The notes under the pieces were generated by a model. It was given only the letters and a program-made list of their open reading frames with translations. It was not told the DNA's origin and did no database searches. This document shows, in pieces, positions 15,298 to 23,031 of a stretch of 64,000 nt of DNA. A program made the translations under genes and the position numbers. Positions within the stretch are counted from its first letter, which is position 1; each line of letters opens with the position of its first letter. Source of the DNA: Streptomyces rhizoryzae (GTDB lineage: Bacteria > Actinomycetota > Actinomycetes > Streptomycetales > Streptomycetaceae); contig NZ_JALMUV010000004.1 in NCBI RefSeq assembly GCF_023155275.1, forward strand, positions 1 through 64,000, read 5' to 3'.

Positions 15298-17123
15298 GCG
15301 TCGCGCGGCTGCTGCCGCTGATCGTGGCCGTGCCGATGTTCGGCGCGGCGCTGCTGGTGGGGGCGGGCCGCCGGCTGCCCCGGCACGCCGCGGAGGTGCT
15401 GGGCTGCGTCTTCTCCGGCGGGGCGGCGGCGCTGGCGCTGGGTGCGCTGGCGGCCACCTCCGGCGCCGCCCCCCGCCCGGCCGAGTGGGTGGGCGGCTGG
15501 CGGCCGCGGCACGGCGCGGGGGTGGGCATCGTGCTGGTCGGCGACCCGGTCGGCCTGGGGCTCGCCGCGCTGGTGTCCGTCCTGGTGCTGGCCTCGCTCG
15601 CGTACGCCTGGCGGTACTTCGACGAGCCGCCGCCCCGGCACGCCGGCTCCTACCCCGGCCTGGTGCTGCTCTTCCAGGCGGGCATGTGCGGTTTCGCGCT
15701 CACCGGCGACCTGTTCAACGCGTTCGTCTTCTTCGAGCTGATGGGCGTGGTGGCCTACGCGCTGACCGGCTACCGCGTGGAGGAGGCCCGCCCGGTCCAG
15801 GGCGCGCTGATCTTCGCGCTGGTCAACTCGCTGGGCGGGTACGCCGCGCTGCTCGGCATCGGGCTGCTGTACGCGCGCACCGGCGAACTGGGGCTGGCGC
15901 AGATCGGTGCCCGGCTGGACGCGCACCCCGGCGGGCCGGATCCGCTGCTGGTCGCCGCGTTCACCCTGGTCGCCGCCGGGCTGCTGGTCAAGGCCGCGGC
16001 GGTGCCGTTCCACTTCTGGCTCGCGGACGCGCACGCGGTGGCCCCGACGCCGGTGTGCATGCTGCTGTCCGGCGTCATGGTGGAGCTGGGGCTGTACGGC
16101 ACCGCGCGGGTGTACTGGACGGTGTTCGCCGGGCCGGGCGGCATCCCGGGCGCGGCGGTGCACCGGGCGCTGCTGGTGCTGGGCGTGCTGACCGCGCTGC
16201 TGGGCGCGGTGATGTGCTGGCTCCAGCGCCATCTGAAGCGGCTGCTGGCGTACTCCACGGTCGCGCACACCGGGGTGTTCCTGGTCGGCCTGGCGACGCT
16301 CGGGCCGCGGGGCACCGGCGGGGTGGTGCTGTACGTGCTGGGGCACGCGGGCGTGAAGGCCGCGCTGTTCGCGTGCACGGGCGTCCTGCTGGACCGGTAC
16401 GGCAGTGTCGACGAGCACCAGCTGCACGGCCGGGCGCGCGAACTCCCTTGGGTGGGCGGCCTGTTCGCGGTGGGCGGGCTGGCGCTGGCCGGGCTGCCGC
16501 CGTTCGGGACGGCGCTCGGCAAGGCGGTGGTGGAGGAGGCGGCCGGCGGCTGGGCGACGGCGCTGTGCGTGGCGGTGTCGGCGGCCACCGGCGGTGCGGT
16601 GCTGCGCGCGGCGGCCCGGGTGTTCCTGGGCCTGGGCGCCCGGCACCCGGCCGACGCACCGGCGCCGGGCGAGGAGGGCGGGGAGGAGACCACCGGGAAG
16701 GACGAGGAGCCGGAGACCCGGGGCGGGCTGCTGTCCCGGATCCCCGACACCATGCAGGTGGTGCCCGCGGTGCTGCTGGCCGGGGCGCTGGCGGTCGGCC
16801 TGCTGCCCGGGCTGCGCGCGGCCGCCGGGCGGGCCGCGGCCGCCTTCACCGACCACCGCGGCTACACCGCGTCGGTGCTGCACGGCGTCCCGGCGCCGCC
16901 GGCGGCGGGGGAACCGCCGGACTGGTCGGCGGCCGGGATCCTGTGGGGCCTGCTGGCCACCGCGCTGGCCGTGGCGCTCGCGCTGGCGGCGGTCCGGCGG
17001 CCGGTTCCCCGGGAGGCGGCGCGCTGGACGGTGCCGCTGCGCCGCCTCCACTCGGGCCACGCCGGTGACTACGTGGCGTGGTTCCTGGCCGGGGTGACCG
17101 TCCTGGCGGCGCTGGTGCTCTGA
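15294..17123 (+). CDS. MrpD/NuoN-like proton-conducting antiporter subunit
   Basis: A 609-residue polytopic protein of the Proton_antipo_M family, the only large antiporter-type subunit of this operon. The key membrane Glu (LFNAFVFFELMGV, Glu148) and Lys (LLVKAAAVPFHFWLADAHAVAPTPVCMLLSG, Lys233) needed for proton translocation in MrpD/NuoM are present. Another Lys region (HLKRLLAYSTVAHTG) also matches. At 609 residues it is longer than typical MrpD (about 490-500) because of a charged loop at roughly residues 450-480 and an extra C-terminal span pair. It is the last gene of the coupled operon, probably exchanging Na+ or K+ for protons. Confidence 0.9.
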   Translation: MSVARLLPLIVAVPMFGAALLVGAGRRLPRHAAEVLGCVFSGGAAALALGALAATSGAAPRPAEWVGGWRPRHGAGVGIVLVGDPVGLGLAALVSVLVLASLAYAWRYFDEPPPRHAGSYPGLVLLFQAGMCGFALTGDLFNAFVFFELMGVVAYALTGYRVEEARPVQGALIFALVNSLGGYAALLGIGLLYARTGELGLAQIGARLDAHPGGPDPLLVAAFTLVAAGLLVKAAAVPFHFWLADAHAVAPTPVCMLLSGVMVELGLYGTARVYWTVFAGPGGIPGAAVHRALLVLGVLTALLGAVMCWLQRHLKRLLAYSTVAHTGVFLVGLATLGPRGTGGVVLYVLGHAGVKAALFACTGVLLDRYGSVDEHQLHGRARELPWVGGLFAVGGLALAGLPPFGTALGKAVVEEAAGGWATALCVAVSAATGGAVLRAAARVFLGLGARHPADAPAPGEEGGEETTGKDEEPETRGGLLSRIPDTMQVVPAVLLAGALAVGLLPGLRAAAGRAAAAFTDHRGYTASVLHGVPAPPAAGEPPDWSAAGILWGLLATALAVALALAAVRRPVPREAARWTVPLRRLHSGHAGDYVAWFLAGVTVLAALVL

Positions 17124-17142
17124 GAGCGGCGCCGCCCGGTGG

Positions 17143-17763
17143 TCACTCGAAGCGGGCCGGGTCGCCGGCGCCGCGCCGGACGATCTCGGGGACGTCCCCG
17201 GAGAAGTCCACGACGGTGGTGGGCTCGGTGCCGCAGTCGCCGGAGTCCACCACCGCGTCGATCACGTGGTCCAGGCGCTCCTTGATCTCCCAGCCCTGGG
17301 TGAGCGGCTCCTCCTCGTCGGGCAGCAGCAGGGTGCTGGAGAGCAGCGGCTCGCCCAGCTCGCCGAGCAGGGCCTGGGTGACGGTGTGGTCGGGGATCCG
17401 GACGCCGACGGTCTTCTTCCTCGGGTGCTGGAGCTGGCGCGGGACTTCCTTGGTCGCGGGCAGGATGAAGGTGTAGCGGCCGGGGGTGGCCGCCCTGATG
17501 GCGCGGAAGACGTCGTTGTCGATGTGCACGAACTGGCCCAGCTGGGCGAAGTTCTGGCAGACCAGCGTGAAGTGGTGGCGGTCGTCGAGGTTGCGGATCG
17601 ACCGGATGCGGTCGAGTCCGTCGCGGCTGCCCAGCTGGCACCCCAGGGCGAAGCAGGAGTCCGTCGGGTAGGCGATGAGTCCGCCGGAGCGGATGGTGTC
17701 GGCCACGGTCCCGATGGTGCGGCGCTGGGGGTTGTCGGGGTGAACGTCGAAGTACTTGGCCAT
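17143..17763 (-). CDS. Sua5/YciO/YrdC-family protein (threonylcarbamoyl-AMP synthase type)
   Basis: This 206-residue protein has the YrdC fold. TVADTIRSGGLIAYPTDSCFALGCQLGSRDGLDRIRSIRNLDDRHHFTLVCQNFAQLGQF gives the PT(D/E)S.ALGC nucleotide-binding region, and PGRYTFILPATKEVP and VGVRIPDH follow. Sua5/YrdC makes threonylcarbamoyl-AMP for tRNA t6A. The spacing of motifs fits the YciO subgroup, whose role is less certain. The ATG at 17763 lacks a clear ribosome site (CTAGACTCGCGAAA precedes), possibly a leaderless mRNA. It stands alone on its strand. Confidence 0.85.
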   Translation of the reverse strand: MAKYFDVHPDNPQRRTIGTVADTIRSGGLIAYPTDSCFALGCQLGSRDGLDRIRSIRNLDDRHHFTLVCQNFAQLGQFVHIDNDVFRAIRAATPGRYTFILPATKEVPRQLQHPRKKTVGVRIPDHTVTQALLGELGEPLLSSTLLLPDEEEPLTQGWEIKERLDHVIDAVVDSGDCGTEPTTVVDFSGDVPEIVRRGAGDPARFE

Positions 17764-17840
17764 TTTCGCGAGTCTAGGGGATGCGGGTGCGAAGCGGCGT
17801 GCCCGGCGCGGGGGCCCGGCCACCGCGCCCCGATGGGCCG

Positions 17841-18719
17841 TCAGCAGGCGGCGTGGACGTAGCCCGGGTCGCCGGGGCGGCCGACGTCGCGGTCGCGCAG
17901 GACGAAGGAGAGGCGGTCGCCCCAGGTGCGGCAGGCGGTGGCGAAGTCCTGGCGGCGGTATTCGATGTCGAAGACCCGGTTGCCGTAGGCGTCGGCGTAG
18001 TCGGCGCACTCCTGGTAGCGGGCGCACTCCTCGGTGACGGCGAAGTCGAAGCCGGTGCGGCGGCGTTCGGGGAGCAGGTCGCTGGTGTTCTTCTGGGCGG
18101 CGGCCAGGCCCCGGTCGTGCGCCCGCCGGGTCAGCAGGGCGGCGAAGGCCAGCGCGTCGTCCTCACTGAGCAGCCCGTCGGAGCGCTGGTAGGAGTCGAG
18201 GTTGTCCGGTTCGACGGCGTCGAAGCCGGCCTTGGCGCAGCCGTCGATCCAGGGGCCGACCACGCCGAGGAGTTCCTCGCGCTTGGCGGCGGTGGAGATG
18301 TCGAGCAGCGGCTCGTTCCAGTCCTCGTCGATGACCGGCTCGCCGTCCCGGCCGCGCAGCAGGAGGCCGGGGTGGTGCTGCGTCCACCACCGGGTCGCCT
18401 CGTCGCCGGGCTGGGCCTGGAAGGCGTTGACGTAGCAGACGTTGTAGCGGCCGGCGGCCGGGGGCGCGGTGCGGTCCCGGGAGACGACCCGGACGTCGCG
18501 GGCCGGCGGGTAGGGGCCGCCGATCTGGTAGTCGAAGACGGCGTCGGCGGCGGGCAGCCGGACACCGTGCGGGGCGGTCGCCGGGGCGGTGGGGTGATCG
18601 CCGCCGGCCGGCGGCGACGAGGGGGAGCAGCCGGTGAGCGGCAGGGCGGCGAGCGCGAGGACCCCGGCGGCGCGGCGCAGCGGCGCGGGCCTGCGGGACA
18701 CGGCGGACGTGGGAGGCAC
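17841..18719 (-). CDS. GH114-like (endo-alpha-1,4-polygalactosaminidase-type) lipoprotein
   Basis: A roughly 292-residue exported protein. A basic N-region is followed by a hydrophobic core and the lipobox LPLTGC. The mature part resembles the GH114/TM1410 barrel: FDYQIGGPYPPARDVRVVSRDR, then NVCYVNAFQAQPGDE, NEPLLDISTAAKREELLGVVGPWIDGCAKAGFDAVEPDNLDSYQRSDG. The EPDN stretch holds the likely catalytic acid. This fold cleaves galactosaminogalactan-type polymers in characterised members. The start is uncertain: GTG 18719 is used, with another GTG upstream near 18758. It is divergent from the chitinase gene. Confidence 0.75.
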   Translation of the reverse strand: MPPTSAVSRRPAPLRRAAGVLALAALPLTGCSPSSPPAGGDHPTAPATAPHGVRLPAADAVFDYQIGGPYPPARDVRVVSRDRTAPPAAGRYNVCYVNAFQAQPGDEATRWWTQHHPGLLLRGRDGEPVIDEDWNEPLLDISTAAKREELLGVVGPWIDGCAKAGFDAVEPDNLDSYQRSDGLLSEDDALAFAALLTRRAHDRGLAAAQKNTSDLLPERRRTGFDFAVTEECARYQECADYADAYGNRVFDIEYRRQDFATACRTWGDRLSFVLRDRDVGRPGDPGYVHAAC

Positions 18720-18800
18720 GGCAGGCCACTTTATCGGCCCCGGGCGGCGGATGATCACGCGCCGCGGGGCTCCGGTGCGCGGCGCCCCCGGGCCGCACAT

Positions 18801-18812
18801 TGGTCCAGTCCA
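18801..18812 (+). promoter_or_regulatory. Upstream half of chitinase-type direct repeat
   Basis: TGGTCCAGTCCA resembles the TGGTC-based 12-bp direct repeats known in front of Streptomyces chitinase genes. It lies just upstream of the -35 box. Confidence 0.5.
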
Positions 18813-18817
18813 AAGGC

Positions 18818-18847
18818 TTGACGTGCCCACGGCGACGGGCCCACGCT
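18818..18847 (+). promoter_or_regulatory. Promoter of the chitinase gene
   Basis: TTGACG (18818-18823), an 18-nt spacer and CACGCT (18842-18847) give a plausible vegetative promoter, weak at the -10 box. Transcription would start around 18854, at the edge of the DasR-type site. Confidence 0.5.
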
Positions 18848-18854
18848 GTGGGCA

Positions 18855-18870
18855 ATTGGTCTGGACCACC
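18855..18870 (+). promoter_or_regulatory. DasR-responsive element (dre)
   Basis: ATTGGTCTGGACCACC matches the established DasR operator consensus (A-C/G-TGGTCTAGACCA-G/C-T) in the core GGTCTGGACCA. It lies at the predicted transcription start, 22 bp before the start codon. This would repress the chitinase until glucosamine-6-phosphate accumulates. Confidence 0.75.
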
Positions 18871-18891
18871 CCCTCGGTTCATGGAGGACCT

Positions 18892-20145
18892 GTGCCACCT
18901 CGTCATCTCAGAGCCCTCGCGGGCGCCGTCGCGGCGACCGCCCTCGCGCTCACCGCGGCCGGTACGGCGCTCGCCACCGGCCCCCGCACGGCCCCGGCCC
19001 CGTCCACCGCCCCGGCAGCCGCCCCCACCGCGCTGGGCAGCAACTGGTACGCGGCCGCGCCCTACTTCATGCCGCTCGACAACGACCCGCCGGACCCCAC
19101 CGCGGTGATGGACGCCACCGGCCTCAAGGCGTTCCAGCTCGCCTTCATCCTGGCGCCCAACGGCGGCGGCTGCTCCCCCACCTGGGACGGCCTGCACCCG
19201 GTGGCGTCGGACACCGCGGTGGCCAAGGTGGTCTCCGCGATCCGCGCGAAGGGCGGCGACGTCTCGGCGTCCGTCGGCGGCTACAACGGCACCAAGCTCG
19301 GCCAGGCGTGCGGTACGCCCGAGGCGACCGCCGCCGCCTACCAGCAGGTCATCGACGCCTACGGCCTCAAGGCCCTCGACTTCGACCTGGAGGAGCCGGA
19401 GTACGAGAACTCCGCGGCGATCCACAACGAGATCGGCGCCGCCAAGATCCTCCAGCAGAAGAACCCCGGCCTCTACCTCTCCGTCACCACCGCCGGCACC
19501 GCCGACGGCACCGGCTGGTTCGGCAAGCAGATGCTCAACGAGGCCAAGGCGCAGTCCTTCGTCCCGGACAACTTCTCCATCATGCCGTTCGACGGCGGCT
19601 TCGCCGGCGCCGCCGCCCAGACCTCCGCGCTGACCAACTTCAACGCCGTGCTGCGGTCCACCTTCGGCTGGGACGAGGCCACCGCCTACGCCCACGAGGG
19701 CATCTCGCAGATGAACGGCCGCAGCGACACCGGGGAGTTCTTCACCCAGGCGGACTTCAAGGCCGTGCTGGACTACGCCACCTCCCACCACATGGCGCGC
19801 TTCACCAACTGGTCGGTCAACCGGGACCGGCAGTGCGCCCCGCCGGACAACAACGGCCGCACCTCCGGCACCTGCAGCAGCGTCCCGCAGGGCGCCTGGG
19901 ACTTCACCAAGTTCTCGGTGCAGTTCGCCGGCGCGACCCCGCCCACCACGCCTCCCACCACCCCGCCGCCCACCACTCCCCCGGGCGGCAGCTGCACCGC
20001 GAGCCCGTACAGCGCGGGCACGGTCTACGTCGGCGGCGACACCGTCGCGTACCAGGGCCACACCTGGAAGGCCAAGTGGTGGACGCAGGGCGAGGCGCCC
20101 TCCACCGGCGGCTCGGGGGTCTGGCAGGACCTGGGCGCCTGCTGA
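18892..20145 (+). CDS. Secreted GH18 chitinase with C-terminal chitin-binding module
   Basis: A 417-residue exported enzyme. A signal peptide of about 30 residues (ending near TALATGPRTA) is followed by a GH18 barrel of residues 45-340. Its catalytic motif is D163-F-D165-L-E167 in ALDFDLEEPEYEN, a variant of DxxDxDxE with Glu167 as acid. NWSVNRDRQC is near the end of the domain. A Pro/Thr linker leads to a CBM5/12-like module (GGSCTASPYSAGTVYVGGDTVAYQGHTWKAKWWTQGEAP...W), which binds chitin through Trp residues. GTG 18892 is preceded by GGAGGACCT. Regulation by DasR is indicated by the dre site. A perfect hairpin terminates the gene. Confidence 0.93.
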   Translation: MPPRHLRALAGAVAATALALTAAGTALATGPRTAPAPSTAPAAAPTALGSNWYAAAPYFMPLDNDPPDPTAVMDATGLKAFQLAFILAPNGGGCSPTWDGLHPVASDTAVAKVVSAIRAKGGDVSASVGGYNGTKLGQACGTPEATAAAYQQVIDAYGLKALDFDLEEPEYENSAAIHNEIGAAKILQQKNPGLYLSVTTAGTADGTGWFGKQMLNEAKAQSFVPDNFSIMPFDGGFAGAAAQTSALTNFNAVLRSTFGWDEATAYAHEGISQMNGRSDTGEFFTQADFKAVLDYATSHHMARFTNWSVNRDRQCAPPDNNGRTSGTCSSVPQGAWDFTKFSVQFAGATPPTTPPTTPPPTTPPGGSCTASPYSAGTVYVGGDTVAYQGHTWKAKWWTQGEAPSTGGSGVWQDLGAC

Positions 20146-20150
20146 CCGTA

Positions 20151-20184
20151 CGGGCGGGAGCGCGCCACCGGCCACTCCCGCCCG
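20151..20184 (+). terminator. Terminator after chitinase gene
   Basis: CGGGCGGGAG (20151-20160) pairs perfectly with CTCCCGCCCG (20175-20184), starting 6 bp after the stop codon. Confidence 0.8.
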
Positions 20185-20325
20185 GCTACGCGACCCGCCG
20201 GCGCCGCCCGTAGCGGTCCGGCGGCGCACGCCACGGTCGTTCCGGCCGTCCTCGTGCGATGCTGGGGGCGCCCGGCCGGGGCGCCTGACCTCGGCCGATG
20301 CCAAGGATGGGGAGCGTACGGCAGC

Positions 20326-22587
20326 GTGAAGGCAGTGATACGACGGACCGGTGCGGGGACCTGGGACCGCTTCGCGGCATCCGATCCCGGGCTGCTGCGG
20401 TTGATGGCCGGACTGCGGACGGTGAGCGCGATCGTGCTCACCCTGATCGTCCTGGCCCTGCTGGGCACACCCGTCCCGCTCATGGTCGCGGGCGCCATGA
20501 CGGCGATGGTCTCCACCTTCGCCATCCGGGAGAAGGAGGTGCGCGGCCAGGCCGGCACCCTCGCCCTGGGCCTGCCGGTCGCCCTGGCCGCGGTGGGGCT
20601 GGGGGCGCTGCTGCACAGCCGGATCCTCGCCGGCGACCTGTTCTTCATCGCGCTGATCTTCGGCGCCGCCTACGCGCGCCGGTTCGGCGACCGCGGCACG
20701 GCGCTGGGCCTGATCGGCTTTCAGCTCTACTTCATCTCGCTGTTCGTGCACGCCACGGTGGCCACGCTGCCGCCGCTGTGCCTGGTCCTGGCGATCGCGT
20801 TCGGATGCAGCGCGGTGGTCCGCTTCGCCCTCGTGCCGGACACCCCCGAACGCACCCTGAGCCGGCTGCGGGAGGCGTTCCGGGCCCGGCTCGCCCAGCT
20901 GGTGGCCACCCACCGGGAGTTGGTGGACGCCGGCCCCGAGGAGCTGGACGGCGTCCTGGACGACCTGCGCCGGCACACCGCCCGGCTGCACGAGACGGCG
21001 CTGATGATCCAGGGCCGCCTGGAGGAGGGCACCCGCGACGCGGCCACCGCGGCGCTGCTCCAGCGCCGCATCGCGGACGCCGAGATCGCCGCCGAACGGC
21101 TGGGCATGACCCTGCTCAACGCCCGCAGTGCGGAACGCACCGACACCCTGACCCTGCACCTGCCGCACGCGCCGGTGCCGGCCACCGCCAACCGCATGCA
21201 CTCCGAGGGCGACGCGGTCACGACGCTGCGCCGGGACCTGGACGCGCTCGGCCTGCTGGTGGGCCGGCGGGCGCCCGGCGACCGCGGCACCGCGCTGGCG
21301 CACGTCCGCAACCGGCTGCTCGGCTACCGCGAGGAGGACAACCTGCCGCGCGGCTCGGCCGCCGTGCAGGACACCTTCCGGGCGCTCGGCGAGGCCGCCC
21401 GCGCGGTCCTGGGCCTGCGGATCGCGCTGGACGGGCCGCAGGACGAGTCCGACGACACCTCGGCCACCGCCCGCTCCCGGGAGGAGATCGACGCCGAGGA
21501 CCTGTCGATCACCGGCGCCGAGCCGGACGAGGAGGAGGACGGGCCCACCGGCCTCGCCCGGCCCACCACCCGGGCCGCCTTCCAGGTCACCGCGGGCTCC
21601 GCGCTGGCCATCGTCGGCGGCGAGTTCCTGTCCACCCAGCGCTGGTACTGGGCCGTACTGACCTGCTGGGTGGTCTTCCTGAACACCGCGTCCACCGGCG
21701 AGGTCCTGGTCAAGGGCTACCGCCGGCTGCTGGGTACGGTGCTCGGCGTGGTCGCCGGGGTGGCGCTGGCCGGGCTGGTCGGCAACCACACCTGGACCGC
21801 GTTCGCGCTGGTCCTGCTCTGCGTCTTCGGGATGTTCTTCACCGCGCCGCTGTCCTACGCGCTGATGTCGTTCTTCGTCACCGCGATGCTCGGCCTGCTC
21901 TACACGCTGCTCAACACCTACAGCGTGGCCACGCTCGTCCTGCGCATCGAGGAGACCGCGCTGGGCGCGGCGTGCGGGATCATCGCCGCGGCGCTGGTGC
22001 TGCCGGTGCACACCGACCGCCGCACCGACGAGCACCTGGGGGCGGTCCTGGACCGGCTCCGGGAGGCGGTGTCGGCGTCCGTCACGCAGCTGTCCGGCGG
22101 GCCGGCCGAGGACCTGCTCACCCGCGCCCGCGACCTGGACACCGCCCTCAACGACCTGCGCGGTTCGACCCAGCCGCTGGTCCACCCGATCACCCCGCTG
22201 CGGGTCCGCCGGCAGACCGCGCGCTATCTGGTGGCGCTCCTGGAGACCTGCGCGTACCACGCCCGGTCGCTGGCGGCGACGGCCGAACTCCTGCCCGCCA
22301 GCCGGTCGGTGGCGGCCGACCCCCGGCTGGCCCGGGCCGGCCGGCGCATCGCGCGCAACATCGACCTGATCACCGCCCGGGTCAACGACCGGCCCGCCGA
22401 GGGCGAGGTGGAGGCCGGGGCCAGCATCGCCTCGCTGCTGGAGGCGGACGGTTCGCCGGTGCCGCCGTCGCACACCGTCACGTTCCGGGTGCTGCGCCAC
22501 CTCCAGCGGCTCGACGAGGGCGTGGTGGGTATCGCCCGGGCCCTGGACGTCCCGGTGGCCGGGCGGGCCGGCCGGAAGAAGGGCTGA
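20326..22587 (+). CDS. FUSC-family inner membrane transporter (aromatic acid exporter-like)
   Basis: A 753-residue membrane protein with the duplicated FUSC layout: an N-terminal hydrophobic bundle (residues about 20-180), a long helical cytoplasmic region (180-410) with an acidic stretch (EPDEEEDGPTG), a second bundle (about 425-570, WAVLTCWVVFLNTASTGEVLVKGYRRLLGTVLGVVAG, the FUSC signature) and a cytoplasmic C-terminus. Related proteins (AaeB, YccS) export aromatic acids or affect envelope stress. GTG 20326 has GGGGAG 11 nt upstream. It stands alone with no membrane-fusion partner, as usual in Actinobacteria. Confidence 0.88.
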   Translation: MKAVIRRTGAGTWDRFAASDPGLLRLMAGLRTVSAIVLTLIVLALLGTPVPLMVAGAMTAMVSTFAIREKEVRGQAGTLALGLPVALAAVGLGALLHSRILAGDLFFIALIFGAAYARRFGDRGTALGLIGFQLYFISLFVHATVATLPPLCLVLAIAFGCSAVVRFALVPDTPERTLSRLREAFRARLAQLVATHRELVDAGPEELDGVLDDLRRHTARLHETALMIQGRLEEGTRDAATAALLQRRIADAEIAAERLGMTLLNARSAERTDTLTLHLPHAPVPATANRMHSEGDAVTTLRRDLDALGLLVGRRAPGDRGTALAHVRNRLLGYREEDNLPRGSAAVQDTFRALGEAARAVLGLRIALDGPQDESDDTSATARSREEIDAEDLSITGAEPDEEEDGPTGLARPTTRAAFQVTAGSALAIVGGEFLSTQRWYWAVLTCWVVFLNTASTGEVLVKGYRRLLGTVLGVVAGVALAGLVGNHTWTAFALVLLCVFGMFFTAPLSYALMSFFVTAMLGLLYTLLNTYSVATLVLRIEETALGAACGIIAAALVLPVHTDRRTDEHLGAVLDRLREAVSASVTQLSGGPAEDLLTRARDLDTALNDLRGSTQPLVHPITPLRVRRQTARYLVALLETCAYHARSLAATAELLPASRSVAADPRLARAGRRIARNIDLITARVNDRPAEGEVEAGASIASLLEADGSPVPPSHTVTFRVLRHLQRLDEGVVGIARALDVPVAGRAGRKKG

Positions 22588-23031
22588 GCCAGGGGCGCGC
22601 GGGCCCGACCTGCGGCCCGCGCGCCCCGCCCGGCCCCCGTCACACCCGGTGCCCCTCCCCCGCCGCTGCGTCACCTCCCGGTAAAACCTTCCCCATGTTG
22701 CGGTATGACGCGGCCGCGGTCGTCCGCCGCCGGGGCCGTCCAGGCCCGCCGCGAAGCCGCAGCTCACCGCCGCGCCGCCGGGCTTCCCCGGCGCCCGCCG
22801 CCCGGCCCTGCCGCCGCCCGGCGCCCCGCTCCCCCGTGCCGCCCACGGTTGACGCGACGGAGCCCGAGGAACACTCTCGTTACATAGGTGCTCGATACAA
22901 CTGACTCTGGCGGAGCGGGTCGGGCAGCGCCGCAACGGCGCCTTGCCCGCAGCTCCCGACCCCGGCCCGCGCGGCGCCTCCCGGCCCCGCGGCGCCGGCG
23001 GCCCCAGGGTCGTGACGCAGGAGGGCATGGC
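22588..23031. other. Intergenic region upstream of asnB
   Basis: About 440 bases without a convincing gene on either strand. It likely holds the asnB promoter. GGAACACTCTCGTTACATAG (22868-22887) is less GC-rich than its surroundings and resembles an ECF-type promoter start, but spacing does not settle which sigma factor would be used. Confidence 0.35.
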
